A stretch of 64,000 bases of DNA from Perilla frutescens (GCA_026008535.1 BRKX01000004.1:29082501-29146500); one strand, 5' to 3'; shown: positions 34,727-47,271, counted from the stretch's first letter. The notes: a model not told the origin generated them from the sequence alone. Made by a program: numbers and translations.

Positions 34727-36132
34727 TGTTGGGGTTTTTTCGAATTAAACCTCCGCAGGATCTCTTTAGATGTTCTTTAATCCTAATGTCATGTATTTCA
34801 TATATTTATGCATCTTATATGTTTTAATAAACCGAGTTCAATTAAACATGCAATTCGATTTTCGGTTCTACTAAAAACAAAAATATAGAACACCGAAAAA
34901 TACTTACAAATGAATGTCGGGTTGAGGACAAGATTAAAGGTCTAATCTTGCTGTTGTGTATGATGTAAACGACGCCTCCTACTGTGCTATTTGACTTCTT
35001 GATCTTCTGTTATATTTCCGGACTGTACCTAGATTTAGGGTGGACTAAAATCTACTAGATAGGTATGGATACTGTGGAGATAAAGAGAACACAAGAGGGC
35101 TGATGTCAAACCTTGAAAATTTCATCCCCCACCTCCTTATTTATAAGGTGGTGGGCAAAAATTCACTGTCCCAATCTTACTGGGTTTGGGCCTCTATCTC
35201 TTTTTCCATCTCTAGTCCATTAAAGTCACATTGGGCTATATCAGGGATCTAGAAGAATATTAAATCGGCCTACTAATTTATTTAATTCCCAATATCCAAT
35301 AAACTTAGGATATTATTAAATAAATTAAGTATTAATTTTATTCCACTAAAGATGTAATACTGACCTACCAATTTAATACATATTTCTGAATATGCTTTCT
35401 CCTTTAATTCAGTCATTCCCCGTGTTTAAGATCTAATGTTCATTAATTAATTATGTAAGCCTCTGACAACTATAATTTATTAATATCTAAAACCTTGAGT
35501 AGGTACTACACAAGCTTTATTCATGTACGGAATAAATTTTACCTGCAAGGTTTCCCATGAACTTGTGTTTACTCAAGAGAACATCATCAACCTGGCGCAC
35601 CAGGACACGGTGCTTATATATATTACACGACACATCATATATGCAAATACTATTACCCAAGATATCAAGTTTATTGATTCTATCAAAGAATCTCACCCAT
35701 TGATAAATCAAAGCAATCAACAAAGCATATATATATTTCCCAATAAATATAAGTTAAGAACCCGAACTCTGTGGATCTTTGTTCTCTCATAAATAAGGTC
35801 AGAGTAGAGAACAATATCCTATCGTGATTCTCCTCAATACACTAACACCTGTATTTGAATAATCAATTAGTTAAGACAAACTAATTATCAAATTATTCTA
35901 CGGTGTACTGATGGTGTATTCATGACCATCTAAGCCGTGAGTCTTTTAATACAATACAAGGATCTGATGATTTGATCTTACTGTGTGTTCACCTATATCA
36001 TATCATCTACAATGTAAGTATATGGAATGTGCATAAATAATAATACAAATACAAATATTGACTGCAATAAGATTCAATCTATATCATCAGAAAAGTATAC
36101 AAAGACAAGTCTTCCAGTATACAAAACTAACA
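34727..36132 (-). repeat. Full family-B LTR (5' LTR of the rearranged copy)
   Basis: 1406 bp, TGTTGGGGTTTTTTCG...CAAAACTAACA. Shares all family landmarks, including GGGATCTAGAAGAATATTAAAT and the CCTTATTTATAAGG TATA region near 35135. Confidence 0.9.
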
Positions 36133-36137
36133 ATTCT

Positions 36138-36265
36138 CTTGTCTGATCTTCTGGTTTTGTTCAACAAGTTATTTGTTAATCTCCACAACCAGCAGCCACT
36201 TGTTGAACATATCTTGATAGGTTTTCTCAATATCTGAGATACTAACCTCATCATCATCATCATCA
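36138..36265 (-). pseudogene. Coiled-coil segment of SIRE-like gag
   Basis: Minus strand reads DDDDEVSISDIEKTYQDMFN followed by KWLLVVEINK, a stop, then LVEQNQKIRQEN, joining in sense to the heptad-rich ASLQEKICDH region left of the family-B insertion. The stop lies at a TAA where a Gln codon would need one change. At its upstream side the frame runs into a GAT microsatellite where a gypsy LTR fragment takes over. Confidence 0.7.
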
Positions 36266-36276
36266 TCATCATCATC
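36248..36276. repeat. (CAT)n microsatellite at an element junction
   Basis: About nine CAT units; poly-Asp on the minus strand. The join between SIRE gag and the gypsy LTR fragment falls in or beside it. Confidence 0.9.
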
Positions 36277-36279
36277 TTT

Positions 36280-36565
36280 CACAACCACCATCCACCTCTC
36301 CATCTTAACCTAAAAAATATTTGAAAAAAAGGCATGAGTACTAATGCACTCAGTGGGGTTTTATAAGAAAGGCCTGAAAAACTTTAGAAATATCAAACAT
36401 CAACTGGATGCATATGGGACGCAAAACCTGAAAGCCCTTCCAACGTCTGCAAATAATAGAGGCATGTCTTAGGATAAGAGAGGGGTCACCTCAAATATCC
36501 CATTGAGTATGCTAGGGTGTTACCCAATAGTGACTTCAAGTATACGAGATGATTACCCAATCGGA
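36280..36565 (-). mobile_element. Ty3/gypsy LTR fragment (minus strand), left piece
   Basis: The complement matches the LTR at 59366-62463 near 61660-61975: AACCCCACTGAGTGCATTAG against AACCCACTGAGTAAATTAG, TTTTTCAAATATTTT, and AGTCACT..GGGTAA. Interrupted at 36565 by the family-B element and resumes at 48718. Confidence 0.7.
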
Positions 36566-37992
36566 TTACACCCCATAGGATCTAATCGGATAATTTATTA
36601 ATACTATTAGTATGCATATCATGATTTTATGTGTGAGTTCATTAAACATGCCATGTTGAATATTCATGTAAGACAGTCGAATAACACGCAGTGGAAATTA
36701 CGATTCGACAGAACTACTTACAACGTTTAAAGGGTTGACGATGAGATTATAGGTGTAATCTTGTTACTGTAGTAGAACCGATCGAGTGGCCTCATTCTTC
36801 ACTGTAGTCGATGCCTAGTAGAGCTGCAGTGATATTCCTTGATCTTCTATTGTATTCCCGATACCCGTTTAGATGTAGAGTGGCTACAAACTACTAAATT
36901 GTGTATGGATAACCTAGGGAATTAAGTAAACTGAGAGGGGCTGATCGTGTACTGTAAAATACACACCTCCTCCCTCTATTAATACTGAGGGAGGCGTGTA
37001 CTGTGTGCCATAACCCTGATGGGTTTGGGCCTCTCCACTTATTCCATTCCCACAGTCCATTAAGGTATTAATTAAGCTACAGTAGGGATCTAGAAGAATA
37101 TTAAATTGACCCACTAATTTATTTAATAACTAATATCCAATACCTAGGATATAATTAAATAAATTAAGTGTTATTTTTATTCCACTAAAGAAATAACACT
37201 GACCTACCAATTTAATACATTTTACTCAATGCATTTTTCTTTAGTCCAGCCATTCCCCATGTTTAAGATATAATGTCTATTAATTAATTATATAAGCTCC
37301 GACAGCTTATAATTAATTAATTCTTCCATTGCTAGAGCAGTACAGTACCACGCAAGCTTTACTATGTACAGAATAAATTCCACCTGCAGAGTTTCACATG
37401 TACTTGTGTTTACTCAAGGGGACATCATCAACCTGGTGCACCAGGACATGGTGACCAAACATAGTGCACGACCCATCATGTGTGAATATGTTACTGCCCA
37501 AAATATCGAGATTATTAACTCTATCAAGAATCTCACCCATTGATAAATCATAGCAATAATCATAACACACATATGTCCGCCACTGTGCAAGGCTTAAGAA
37601 CCCAAACTCTGTGGATCTTTATTCTCTCCCTGTAGGGTCAGACCAGAAAATAGTATCCTATCGCGATCTTCCTCAATACACGCGTCAGTATATCAGAATA
37701 ATCAGTTAGTCAAGATAAACTAACTATAAGATTATTCTACAGTCTGCAATGGTTGGTTCAGGACCATCTAAACTGCGAGCCTTTTAATACTTTGCAAGGA
37801 ACCCGATGATATGATCTTCACCGTGTGTTTACCCACACCATATCATCTACAATGCAAGTATAAGGAAACATGCATATATAAACGTATAACACAGTAAATA
37901 GATGCACAGTGACTGCAATAATAATCAATCTATATCGTCAAAAACATTGTTAATAGTATACAAAGACAAGCTTTCAGTATACAATCCTAACA
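36566..37992 (-). repeat. 3' LTR of the full-length family-B element
   Basis: About 1427 bp, starting at TTACACCCCATAGGATC (TGTTGGGG end missing) and ending CAATCCTAACA. Next to it the minus strand has a weak purine tract AATGAGAGAT. Confidence 0.9.
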
Positions 37993-38068
37993 ATCTCTCA
38001 TTTATACTTAAAGCATGTCTTTTAAGTATAGAACAAAACTGGCAAAACTCTCAAACTATATACAAATC

Positions 38069-41000
38069 TCAAAATACAATCCCGGAGCTGCATCTCACTC
38101 CCATTTTCTCCACATGACCATCAAAGGTCTTAGTCGGTAGGCTCTTCATGAATGGATCAGCCAGGTTGTCCTCCGATGCAATCTTGACCACTGCAACATC
38201 TCTTCTCTTAACGATTTCTCGTATAAGATGGTACTTTCTCTCTATGTGTTTACTTGCCTTATGGGCTCTGGGTTTCTTCGAATTTGCCACTACACCTGAG
38301 CTATAACAGTATATCATGATACTCCTAGGCAAATCAGGAACCACACTCAAGTCCAACAAGAAGCTCCGGAGCCAGATGATTTTCTTTGCAGCCTCAGAGG
38401 TAGCTACATATTCATCTTCCATGGTGGAGTCAGCAATGCATTTCTACTTGATGCTCCTCCATGCAATGGCTCCGCCTTCCAAGGTAAACACATAGCCCAA
38501 GGTAGATTTACTCTGATCTTTATCGTCTTAGAAATCTGACTCCGTGTAACCTAAAGGAGCTAGACTATCACTGTAGTATACTAGCATATAATATCTAGTC
38601 ATTTTCAGGTACTTGAGAATATTCTTTAGTGCAGTCCAGTGTCCTTTTCCAGGGTTAGACTGATATCTGTTTACTATTCCAACAACATAGCATATATCAG
38701 GCCTAGTGCATAGCATAGCATACATGAGGCTCCCCACAACCGAAGCATATGGAATCCCTTTCATCTCATCTATCTCAGTCTGTGTCTTAGGACACATTTC
38801 CTTGGATAGATGTATTCCATGCCTGAAAGGTATAAAACCTTTCTTCGAATTATGCATGCTAAACCTAGCTAGCACTGTATCGATATAGGTCACCTAGCAT
38901 AAGCACAACATCCTTTTCTGGTGATCTCGAATGATCTTGATGCCAAGGACGTGTCCAGCTTCTCCCAAATCCTTCATATCTAACTGCTTGGACATCCACA
39001 CTCTTATGTTCGATAATACCTTCTTATTATTTCTAATAAGCAAGATATCATCAACATACAGTGCTAGGAATGCCACTACATTTCCGTCACTCTTCTTGTA
39101 AACACAGCTCTCATCCAGGCTTTGGACGAATCCATAAGACTGGATGACCTCATCGAACCGGATGTTCCAAGACCGTGATGCTTGCTTAAGTCCATAAATG
39201 GACTTCTTAAGCTTGCAGACTAGGTGCTCTTGGCCCTTAGCAATGAATGCTTCATATGGATGTTTTCTTCAAGACTTCCATTTAGGAAAGTTGTCTTGAT
39301 ATCCATTTACCATATCTCATAATCAAGATGAACGGAAATAGACAGGAGAATCTGGATCGACTCAAGCATGGCCACCGGTGAAAAGGTTTCCTTATAATCG
39401 ATCCCTTCTTTCTGAGTATAGCCTTTCGCCGCCAATCTAGCTTTGAAGGTTTCAACCTTCCCGTCAGATCTTCTCTTACGTTTGTAGACCCACTTGCATC
39501 CAATGAGTTTTATCCCCATCAGGTGGTTCTACAAGCTCCCAGACTTGATTGCGATCCATAGATCTAATCTTAGATTGCATTGCAATTTTCCAAGATTCTG
39601 CATCTTTGTCTTGTACTGCCTCATCATAGGTTTCGGGATTTAATTCATTCAGTCCTTCAGGGAAATCTGAAGATTTTCCCAAACCAATGAATCTTTTAGG
39701 TTGTCGAACAACTGTCCTACTGTGACGAGGCATTTTCCATACTTCCGTGACACGTTGTGCAGTTATTGGTGGTTCCTCTGCTTGTACAATTGGTGTAATA
39801 TCTACGTTCCCACCTCAAAGTTCCTCAAGAACAATCTTGCTTCGAGGCTTGTGATTTATTACATAGTCTTCCTCTAAGAATCGGGCATTGGTACTGAAAA
39901 TGACCTTCTGATCCTTAGGACTATAAAATAAACCACCTCTTGTTTCTTTCAAATACCCAACATACAGCCTTACCTCAGAACGTGGTGCCAGTTTGTCAGC
40001 TTCCTTATCTAGCACGTATGCTGGACTGCCCCATACCCGAACGTGACCTAGATTAGGTTTCTGACCAGTCCATAGTTCTAGGGGCATACGTGGAACTGAT
40101 TTCGAAGGGACCATGTTCAAAATATAGGCTGTAGTTTCTAGGGCATATCCCCAAAATGAAATAGACAATTCTGAATAGCTCATCATTGATCTAACCATCT
40201 CTAATAAGGTTCTATTCCTCCTTTCCGCTATGTCGTTCTACTGTGGAGTGCCAAACACAGTCAACTGAGATGTAATCCCATACTCTACTAAGTAATACCT
40301 AAATTCGGTCGAGAGATACTCACCACCATGATCAGAACATAGTGTCTTGATACTTTTACCTGTTTGTTTCTCCGCTTCCACCTTAAATGTTTTAAAGAAC
40401 TCAAAACACTCAGACTTGCGACGCAACAGGTAAATGTATCTATGTCTTGAGTAATCATCAATGAACGTGATGAAGTACTCATATCCTTCTCGAGCCTGAA
40501 CTGACATAGGGCCACATAAGTCAGAGTGAATCAAATCTAACACCTCTTTGGATCGATTCCCTTTAGAAGGGAAGGGCCGCTTGGTCATCTTACCTTCCAA
40601 ATAGGATTCACGCAAAGAAAATGTTTCCAAGACCAATGATGACAATGGTCCATCATTTATAAGCCTTTGAATCCTCTTAAGGTTAATATGACCAAGCCTA
40701 AGATGCCAAAGATAGGTTTGATTCAGTTCAGAAGGTTTCTTTCTCTTATTAGGGTTTGTGATCAATGTATTCAATGATTGCATTTGTGTAGTGTTTTGCA
40801 TAGGGTTAAGTATATAAAGATGTCCATCCAATGTGCCAGAACAGATAAAACATTTTCCACTTGTGATAAATACTTTGCTATCAAAAGAAACAGAATATCC
40901 ATTCAAAAACAATTTAAAAACCGAAATCAAGTTTCGCCTAAAACCAGACACATAAAGACAATCTTTTAAAACTAAAACTCTATCACTACTGAAAGGTAAA

Positions 41001-41344
41001 GACACGTCTCCCACTGCAATAGCCACCACTTTCGTAGCATTGCCCATGTAGACGATAATCTCACCATCACTCAGCTGCCTATTCACCAAGAACCCCTGTA
41101 AAGACATGCAAACATGATCAGTAGCTCTAGTATCCACTACCCATGACTGGGTAGAACAAGTAGCTAAACATGTTTCAATAACTAAAGAGTGAGATGTATC
41201 CTTTTTCTTCCTCTTGTTAGGACACACAGATTTCCAGTGTCCTTGCTGACCGCACTTGAAGCACTTTGACTTCGATTTGAAGTCCTCAGAATGTACCTTG
41301 GCTTTGCTTTTCTTGTCCTTAGGGTCTTTAGGCGCCTCCTTCAC
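38069..41344 (-). pseudogene. pol of the full-length copia family-B element
   Basis: Right to left: CCHC knuckle CFKCGQQGHWKSVCPN (about 41240); protease region SWVVDTRATDHVC (about 41140), where the usual DSG is DTR; integrase HLRLGHINLKRI, HSDLCGPM, FITFIDDYSRHRYIY and CSDHGGEYLS (40.3-40.7 kb), continuing past a stop at 40238-40240 to 39815; RT with FKARLAAKGYTQKEGIDYKE (about 39430) and LYVDDILLIRNN (about 39060); RNase H to 38069, where the CDN of the sister copy reads CYS. Further stops at 39307, 38894, 38528 and 38444, plus a frameshift near 39515. All five stops sit on Gln positions; two are confirmed against 25427-26155. Protease, RNase H and frame are all damaged. Confidence 0.93.
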
Positions 41345-41422
41345 AGCTCTCTTAGGTGCGTATCTCTTCTTCTTAACACCAGAAGAAGACGCCCTAGCTA
41401 GATGCGCCTCCGAGCTTTCCTT

Positions 41423-42100
41423 TTAGAGATGCTTGGCTGCCTGAAGATCCATGAGAAGTTCTAATAAAGTTACATCCTTCTTTATCATATTGAAGTTTAG
41501 CCTGAACTGCTCAAACCTCAGAGACAGACTGTGAAACACAATGTCGATTTGTGACTCGCCGTCCAACTCGCCACCTAGGGTCTCGATCTCTGACAAGAAG
41601 CCCATCATCATGAGAATGTGATCCCGTACTGGTGTAGAATCTGACATCTTAGTGCTCATCAGATTTCTCATAGCCAAATGTCTAGCCGAGTGATTCTGGT
41701 ATCCAAAGAGGTCCTTAAGGTTGAACATTATATCATAAGCGGTTTTCATAGATTGATGTTGATGTTGCAACACATTTGACATAGAGACAAGTATGTAGCA
41801 ACGTGCCATCTCATCAACTCTAACCCACTTACTATAAGCAACCTTTTGCTCTTCACTAGAATTCTCATATGGCTTAGGTGGACATTCTTTATCAAGTACA
41901 AACTTAAAGTTTTCAGCAGTTAGGACGATGTTCAGATTTATTATCCAATCTTTATAGTTTTCACTAGTTTGTTTTCTTTGAGAATCGAGGACAGGATTGA
42001 GATTGCCATGATGATATAGAATAACTGAAAATAAACATGCAGTACAGTCACAAACTTTAGGATAATAACACATATAATTCGAAAACCTCAAAAGAAATTA
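41423..42100 (-). pseudogene. Copia family-B gag
   Basis: About 205 residues in one frame: NPVLDSQRKQTSENYKDWII, ECPPKPYEN, MARCYILVSMSNVLQHQ, MKTAYDIMFNLKDLFGYQNH, MRNLMSTKMSD, IDIVFHSLSLRFEQFRLNF. This is the copia nucleocapsid-precursor pattern (UBN2-type). The start codon is unclear: the conserved part begins near 42000 with no obvious Met in that frame, so a frameshift near 42010 is likely. It stops at 41423, 24 codons before the frame that carries the knuckle. Confidence 0.85.
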
Positions 42101-42343
42101 TATGCATATCCACCGACATCTTAAAATGTTTTTACAAGCCACACAGGGCGGACGTTTATAAAATTCATTTTTAAGCAGGTTAAAACCTAACCTTTAATTT
42201 ACCTCCAGTCAAGTTTTCTTATGACAAGTAAATTAATAGTCGGTATAAACTCGGTCATGTAATCTTCTAATTAATAAGCCACGTAGGGTGGACGTTTAAT
42301 AATAAATTACATCTAAGTGTGTGTGATACCCCGACCCTTTTGC

Positions 42344-43546
42344 AAGATGGTATTCTGGTGGAGAAATATGAAGAGGTCAATTGGCCAATTTGTATCGAAG
42401 TGTATCACTTGTCAACAAGTGAAAGCTGAGCATCAACGCCCTTCTGGATTGTTGAACCCACTCGAGATTCCCGAGTGGAAGTGGGAACACATTGCAATGG
42501 ACTTTGTGGTAGGATTACCTCCGTCAGTCAAGGGTCATCATGCAATCTGGGTTGTTGTCGATAGGTTGACCAAGTCTGCTCATTTTCTTCAAGTGAAGAT
42601 GACTTTTAGCATGGATCGATTAGCTCAGATATATATCGATGAGATAGTACGTCTTCACGGCATTCCTGTGTCGATAGTGTCAGATCGTGACACAAGGTTT
42701 ACGACCAAATTTTGGCGAAGTCTGCAAGAAGCTATGGGAACTCAGTTGAAGTTTAGCACAGCGTATCATCCTCAATCCGATGGTCAGTCTGAGCGGACCA
42801 TTCAGACGTTGGAAGACATGCTTCGTGCATGTCTTCTCAATTTTGGTGGAAGCTGGGAGAGCCACTTGCCACTCGTGGAGTTTGCTTACAATAATAGTTT
42901 CCAAGCGTCTATTGGAATGGCCCCGTACGAGGCTTTGTATGGGAGAAAGTGCAGATCTCCTATTCATTGGGATGAAGTGGGAGAACGTCGACTCTTAGGT
43001 CCCGAGATCGTTGAGAAGACGGTGGAAGTAATTGAGAAGATAAGAAGAAGAATCAAGGTAGCTCAAGATCGTCAGAAATCCTATGCCGACGTAAAGAGAA
43101 AAGATGTGAGCTTTGAGATTGGTGATAAAGTGTTCTTGAAGATTGCACCCATGAGAGGAGTGGTTAGATTTGGGAAGAAGGGTAAGTTGCAGCCACGTTA
43201 TGTGGGACCGTTCGAGATTCTAGAGAAAGTAGGTGATGTTGCCTATCGCCTAGCACTACCTCCAGATTTGGCAGGTGTGCACGATGTTTTCCATGTGTCG
43301 TTGCTAAGACAATATGTGTCTGACCCTAGTCATGTCATTTCATATGGCACGGTGCAAGTTTCTAAGGACTTCACGTACGAAGAAGTCCCAGTTGCTGTGT
43401 TAGATAGAAGAGTTCATACTCTTCGAACCCGTGAGGTTCCTTTAATAAAAGTGCAGTGGAGTCGGCACGGACCTGAAGAGGCCACTTGGGAGAAAGAAGT
43501 TGATATCTTAGCTCGATATCCAAATGTAACAGAAATGTTAGGCTAA
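42344..43546 (+). pseudogene. Integrase and chromodomain end of gypsy pol, open
   Basis: Open for about 400 codons from the deletion junction. It has the last part of the zinc finger (MKRSIGQFVSKCITCQQVKA), core with MDFVVGLPPSVKG, IVSDRDTRFTTKFWRSLQ and YHPQSDGQSERTI, then FQASIGMAPYEALYGRKCRS and a chromodomain-like end VQWSRHGPEEATWEKEVD finishing ...TEMLG. All three catalytic acids (Asp, Asp, Glu) are present. It has no start of its own because of the deletion, so it is a remnant. The unbroken frame suggests the deletion is recent, or happened as the copy inserted. Confidence 0.9.
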
Positions 43547-43567
43547 TTTCGAGGACGAAATTTTTAA

Positions 43568-43582
43568 AAGTTGGGGAGATTG
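43568..43582 (+). other. Polypurine tract of the deleted gypsy element
   Basis: AAGTTGGGGAGATTG directly before the 3' LTR, preceded by TTTCGAGGACGAAAT, a phrase typical of plant chromoviruses. Confidence 0.85.
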
Positions 43583-45822
43583 TGATACCCCGACCCTTTT
43601 GCTAAATTATAAATTTATAGTTTTAGTAAATGATTTCGAATTAATATTGTTGAATATTAATCATGTGAGTATGTTTGTATGTTATGCCATTGTTTTATTG
43701 CAGGTTGTCTTACTCGAGCCAATACGTCATAGTACGGTGGTATTATACTAAGTGTATAATACATGTTAATATTTAATGTTAAAATTTTTCGAGTTATGTG
43801 ATGATAATCGAGTGTGTTTATATTTAAATTAATAATTTTTGCCATACCTTGAACACCCGGTCAGCGAGTCGGGGGTTCAGGGGGCGAAGCGCCCCGATGG
43901 GGGCTAGGGGGCAACGCCCCCTGCTTTTTCGATATGTATTAAAAGTGCTTTGAAAATTTAAAGGAAAATGGAGTGGTTTAAGTCCGGGAGTCGTTTAAAA
44001 TAAGGGGGATGATTTTTGACATGTCGTGCGCTCGCGGGGAGCGTGGGCCGAGAGAGGGGTTCCGCGGTCGCGGGGGCTGCGCGGTCGCGCGGGTCCGGGG
44101 ATTTTCTACCTATAAATACAACACTTATTCATTTCCTCCTCATTTTCTTTCCATATGGGCGATTTTCCTCCCCTTTCTCTCTACAAATCTTTTATCTTTT
44201 GAAGTAGATTCTTCCATCATCATCCATCAACAAAGGTAACCTCTACACCTCTCCTTCTTGGGGATTAAACACCCATTTCTTGTTGTTTTGGAAACTAGGG
44301 TTTGTTATCCAAATTTGAGGATTTTGGATTTTTGTTGATCTTCTTGCTTTGATATCTCAAACATATGGTTTATTTACCTCCTTGAATCTATATGTGAAGT
44401 TATATTGGATTCCTATGGTTCATTGTTGCTAGGGTTTGGACTTTTGCCCTTATTTCCCCTTATTTTGTTGATAATTGTATGAAGATGTTATGAGGGTTGT
44501 ATGGGGTTGAGTTTCATGTATGTTAGAGCCCTAGGATGAAGGTGTTTGTATTTGAAATGCTGGGTCTAAAGGATTTAAAATGAGTATTGAGCATGTGGTT
44601 TAAATGTGTGCCCGTAATGTGTTCGATCAAATGCTTCAAAGAGTTTTAGTGTGTATTTCGAGTCCAAAATCATAGTATGAGCTTGTATATACTTGGTTGT
44701 GTATGTGAAAATGTTTGAAGACTTTAAAGCAAAGTATAGTATGAGTTTGGTCTAAATTATGATTTAATTGAATAACTCGACGTCTAAAATGAAAAGAGAA
44801 TTGAAAGGTGCTAGGTGACGTGTTGGGGCTCGAGGAGGACAACTTGTGCACGGCAAAGGAGTATTCAAGGTTAAAAGGATTCAAAAGCGTCTTTTAAGGT
44901 GGGGTAACTCTAAACTGTGAACACGTGTAAGGTTATAGTTATTGTTGTGCTTTGATTGTATATGTATGAAGGGTCTTCGGACCGGTGAATGAAAGAGATC
45001 CTTCGGGGTCAACAAAGAGACCCTTCGGGGTAGAGATCCTTTGGGATCGATAATAGACTCGTTAATGTCCTCCCTGGGGGGTAGGATATCTGCGGGCATC
45101 CCTACAGGGATAAAGATGTTCATTAACGGGGGCATCATGATGTTTAGACCCTACGGGGTTGAGACTAGTCTCCACAATGTAATGAAAAGTCCATATGTTA
45201 TATTTTCACTTGTGCAATTAGCTATAACTGTTTACAGTGTTCCCCACTGAGTATGTTGTTAAATACTCACCCCATTCATTCAATGAATTTCAGGTTGAAG
45301 AGTCGGAGCCCGAGTAGGAGCGTTGTGAACACAAGAGAACCCCACAAGCTTGTGTTTATCTTTTGCATGCTCTTCTTTTGATAACACTCTTATTATTATT
45401 GTTATTATTACATTGATCACTCTTTTTCCTTATGATCGATGATTATTGGGGATGGGAATAGCCCGATCTTTTGTAGGCCATGATGTATATATAACTTGAT
45501 ATTATGTAGAACAACTTAAAGGCGGGTCATTTGACCTTGGAGCCTTCTATGTGCGAATTATGTTGATGAACCCCTTTATTATGTTTGTTAATTTAGGGTG
45601 CTAGACGGGCGGGTTGCGTAAACCTATGAGCCCGATAGGTTAGGTGATTGCATGCTTAATAGGACAAAATTTATATTGAAAAATTATGACGCCTTACCTT
45701 ATCATGCTATGTATATTATCATATTTGACCTAAGCTTCCGCTCATATTAAAATAAACACAAAATATGTATGTAAATTGTATGTTAAGTGACGTGGCCAAA
45801 CGGAGTAGTTTGGGGCGTTACA
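43583..45822 (+). repeat. 3' LTR of the deleted gypsy element
   Basis: 2240 bp, TGATACCCCGACCC...GGGGCGTTACA. Contains a GC-rich, foldable block (about 43870-43922, GGGGCGAAGCGCCCC), a TATA box CTATAAATAC at about 44110, and a run of GATCCTTCGGGGTC/GACCCTTCGGGGT phrases near 44995-45050. Confidence 0.9.
44108..44117 (+). promoter_or_regulatory. TATA box in the deleted gypsy LTR
   Basis: CTATAAATAC in a GC-rich to AT-rich transition about 530 bp into the LTR; probable core promoter. Confidence 0.6.
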
Positions 45823-45827
45823 GTGTG

Positions 45828-47257
45828 CTTACCATTATTTTCACCCCAAGTCCATTATTTCGAATTTACCTCCCTAGTAGTAGGGCCGATTTATTCTAAT
45901 AATGTTCTATAGTTATCTGTTAGGAAGTTTAATTTCTATAGAATCTAGTAATATGAATTACCTAGACCTAATCCATGGATTTTCTCTCACACGTAATAAA
46001 TAAATTGCCTAGACCTAATCCATGGATTTTCTCATGGATTTAAAACCTTGTAGCCAAACCGGCATACGACTAACCATACATTCAACATAAAGTAAACATC
46101 ACATTCAACATAAAATTAAAGGCCATGATGGTTGGTTTCACCTGTAAAAAATATCATCTACAGATACAACTGTCACAATTAAATGTTATCCATAAAATAT
46201 CACATGATATCTATGCATGCATGATTTTCGAAAATTATCCCTTTAATTTAATTAAATATTTTCAAAAATTAATGCCTTGATTAATTTGGAAATTAATTAA
46301 TAATTATCGACCAAATTAAATCCATAAAATTCGAATATATCCATAAGATCTCATATTTGGAAATTAACCATAATTATCTACCAAATAAAATCTTAATAAT
46401 TCGAATTTATCACATAAGATTAACTTTGGAAATTAATTAAAATTTTCTACCAAAGTATATCTTAATAATATAAAAAATTACCATAAGATAAAATTTGGAA
46501 ATTGACCACAATTATCCACCAAATTATATCTTAAAATTTTCGAAATACCTAGGGAATAAAAATTTGGAAATTTTCCACTTGGGTCAAAAAATTAATCCTC
46601 CAAATTTTTAAACCCTAATTTTCGCCCCTCCCCCCAATTAATTAAAATAATTTGGAATTTTAATACATGTCAAAATACCATCCAAATTATATCATTAGAT
46701 ACAAAATTACTAGAATTAAAATTAAGGTAGTTTTGATCCTCTTCAAACACATACCATAATTAAAATTCTATTTTGGATCCAACTTTGATTAAAATAAGGT
46801 AACTTTTGGTAGACAGCAAAAATTACCATGTACCAATTTTAATCCCAAAATTTCGACCCCCCTTTAGTATAGCATATGGAAATTTTGATAACATTAAAAA
46901 TCTATTCTATATCTAACACTAATAGGACCGAAAATTTGGATCAAATTAAGGGGAGAAATAACACATAATTTTCGAAAAAATCAAGACCAAATTTTCAAAA
47001 ATTATCATGAAATAAATCTTAAAATTATGAAGAACATCAAGAACCATTCCATATCATATTTCATGTAGGGCAAAAAATCACATGCAATTAAAATAGGAAT
47101 TTTCGAAACACATCAAAAATTCATCCAACTTTAATTACTAACATGCTCGAAAATATACATGTAATAAATCTAAAACATTAGACATAAAATTGTCATTCAA
47201 ATTATTGCAATTTTCAAACATAATCATAGAATTAATCCTAGATTAATACCGATAACT
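45828..47257 (-). other. Leader of the full-length family-B element, with a 70-bp degenerate tandem repeat
   Basis: AT-rich and non-coding. TTTGGAAATTAA-type phrases recur at about 46284, 46356, 46425, 46493 and 46563 (spacing 68-72 bp), each followed by ATTATC(C/G/T)ACCAAA and ATAAGAT. CTAGACCTAATCCATGGATTTTCTC-like sequence occurs twice (near 45962 and 46006). Confidence 0.7.
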
Positions 47258-47269
47258 GCTCTGGTACCA
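47258..47269 (-). other. Primer binding site of the full-length family-B element
   Basis: Minus strand TGGTACCAGAGC, one change from TGGTATCAGAGC, two bases inside the 5' LTR. Confidence 0.85.
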
Positions 47270-47271
47270 GT

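Larger units (their letters stand above)
30539..36132 (-). mobile_element. Rearranged family-B copia copy inside SIRE gag
   Basis: Inserted in SIRE gag: ATTTT at 30534-30538 and ATTCT at 36133-36137 are a one-mismatch target duplication, and the gag coiled coil reads on across it. Order from right: full LTR 34727-36132; primer site 34713-34724; long AT-rich leader; decayed gag (31625-32180); then a partial LTR 30794-31620; a second primer site; about 200 bp of leader; and the first 45 bp of an LTR (30539-30585). No pol remains. The structure implies recombination between copies or ends. Confidence 0.8.
42324..45822 (+). mobile_element. Internally deleted Ty3/gypsy chromovirus, GTGTG target duplication
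   Basis: Plus-strand element flanked by perfect GTGTG (42319-42323, 45823-45827). Only the first 20 bp of the 5' LTR remain (TGATACCCCGACCCTTTTGC). They are joined directly to the zinc-finger part of integrase; pol then runs to its normal end, followed by polypurine tract and a full 3' LTR 43583-45822. Everything from LTR base 21 through gag, protease and RT is gone. It interrupts the leader of the copia element; 32498 shows the uninterrupted site. Confidence 0.95.

Noticed and set aside
42317..42343. Start of a plus-strand gene at 42317
   Set aside because: The first codons come from copia leader and the 20-bp LTR remnant; the frame is integrase fused by deletion, not a gene start.
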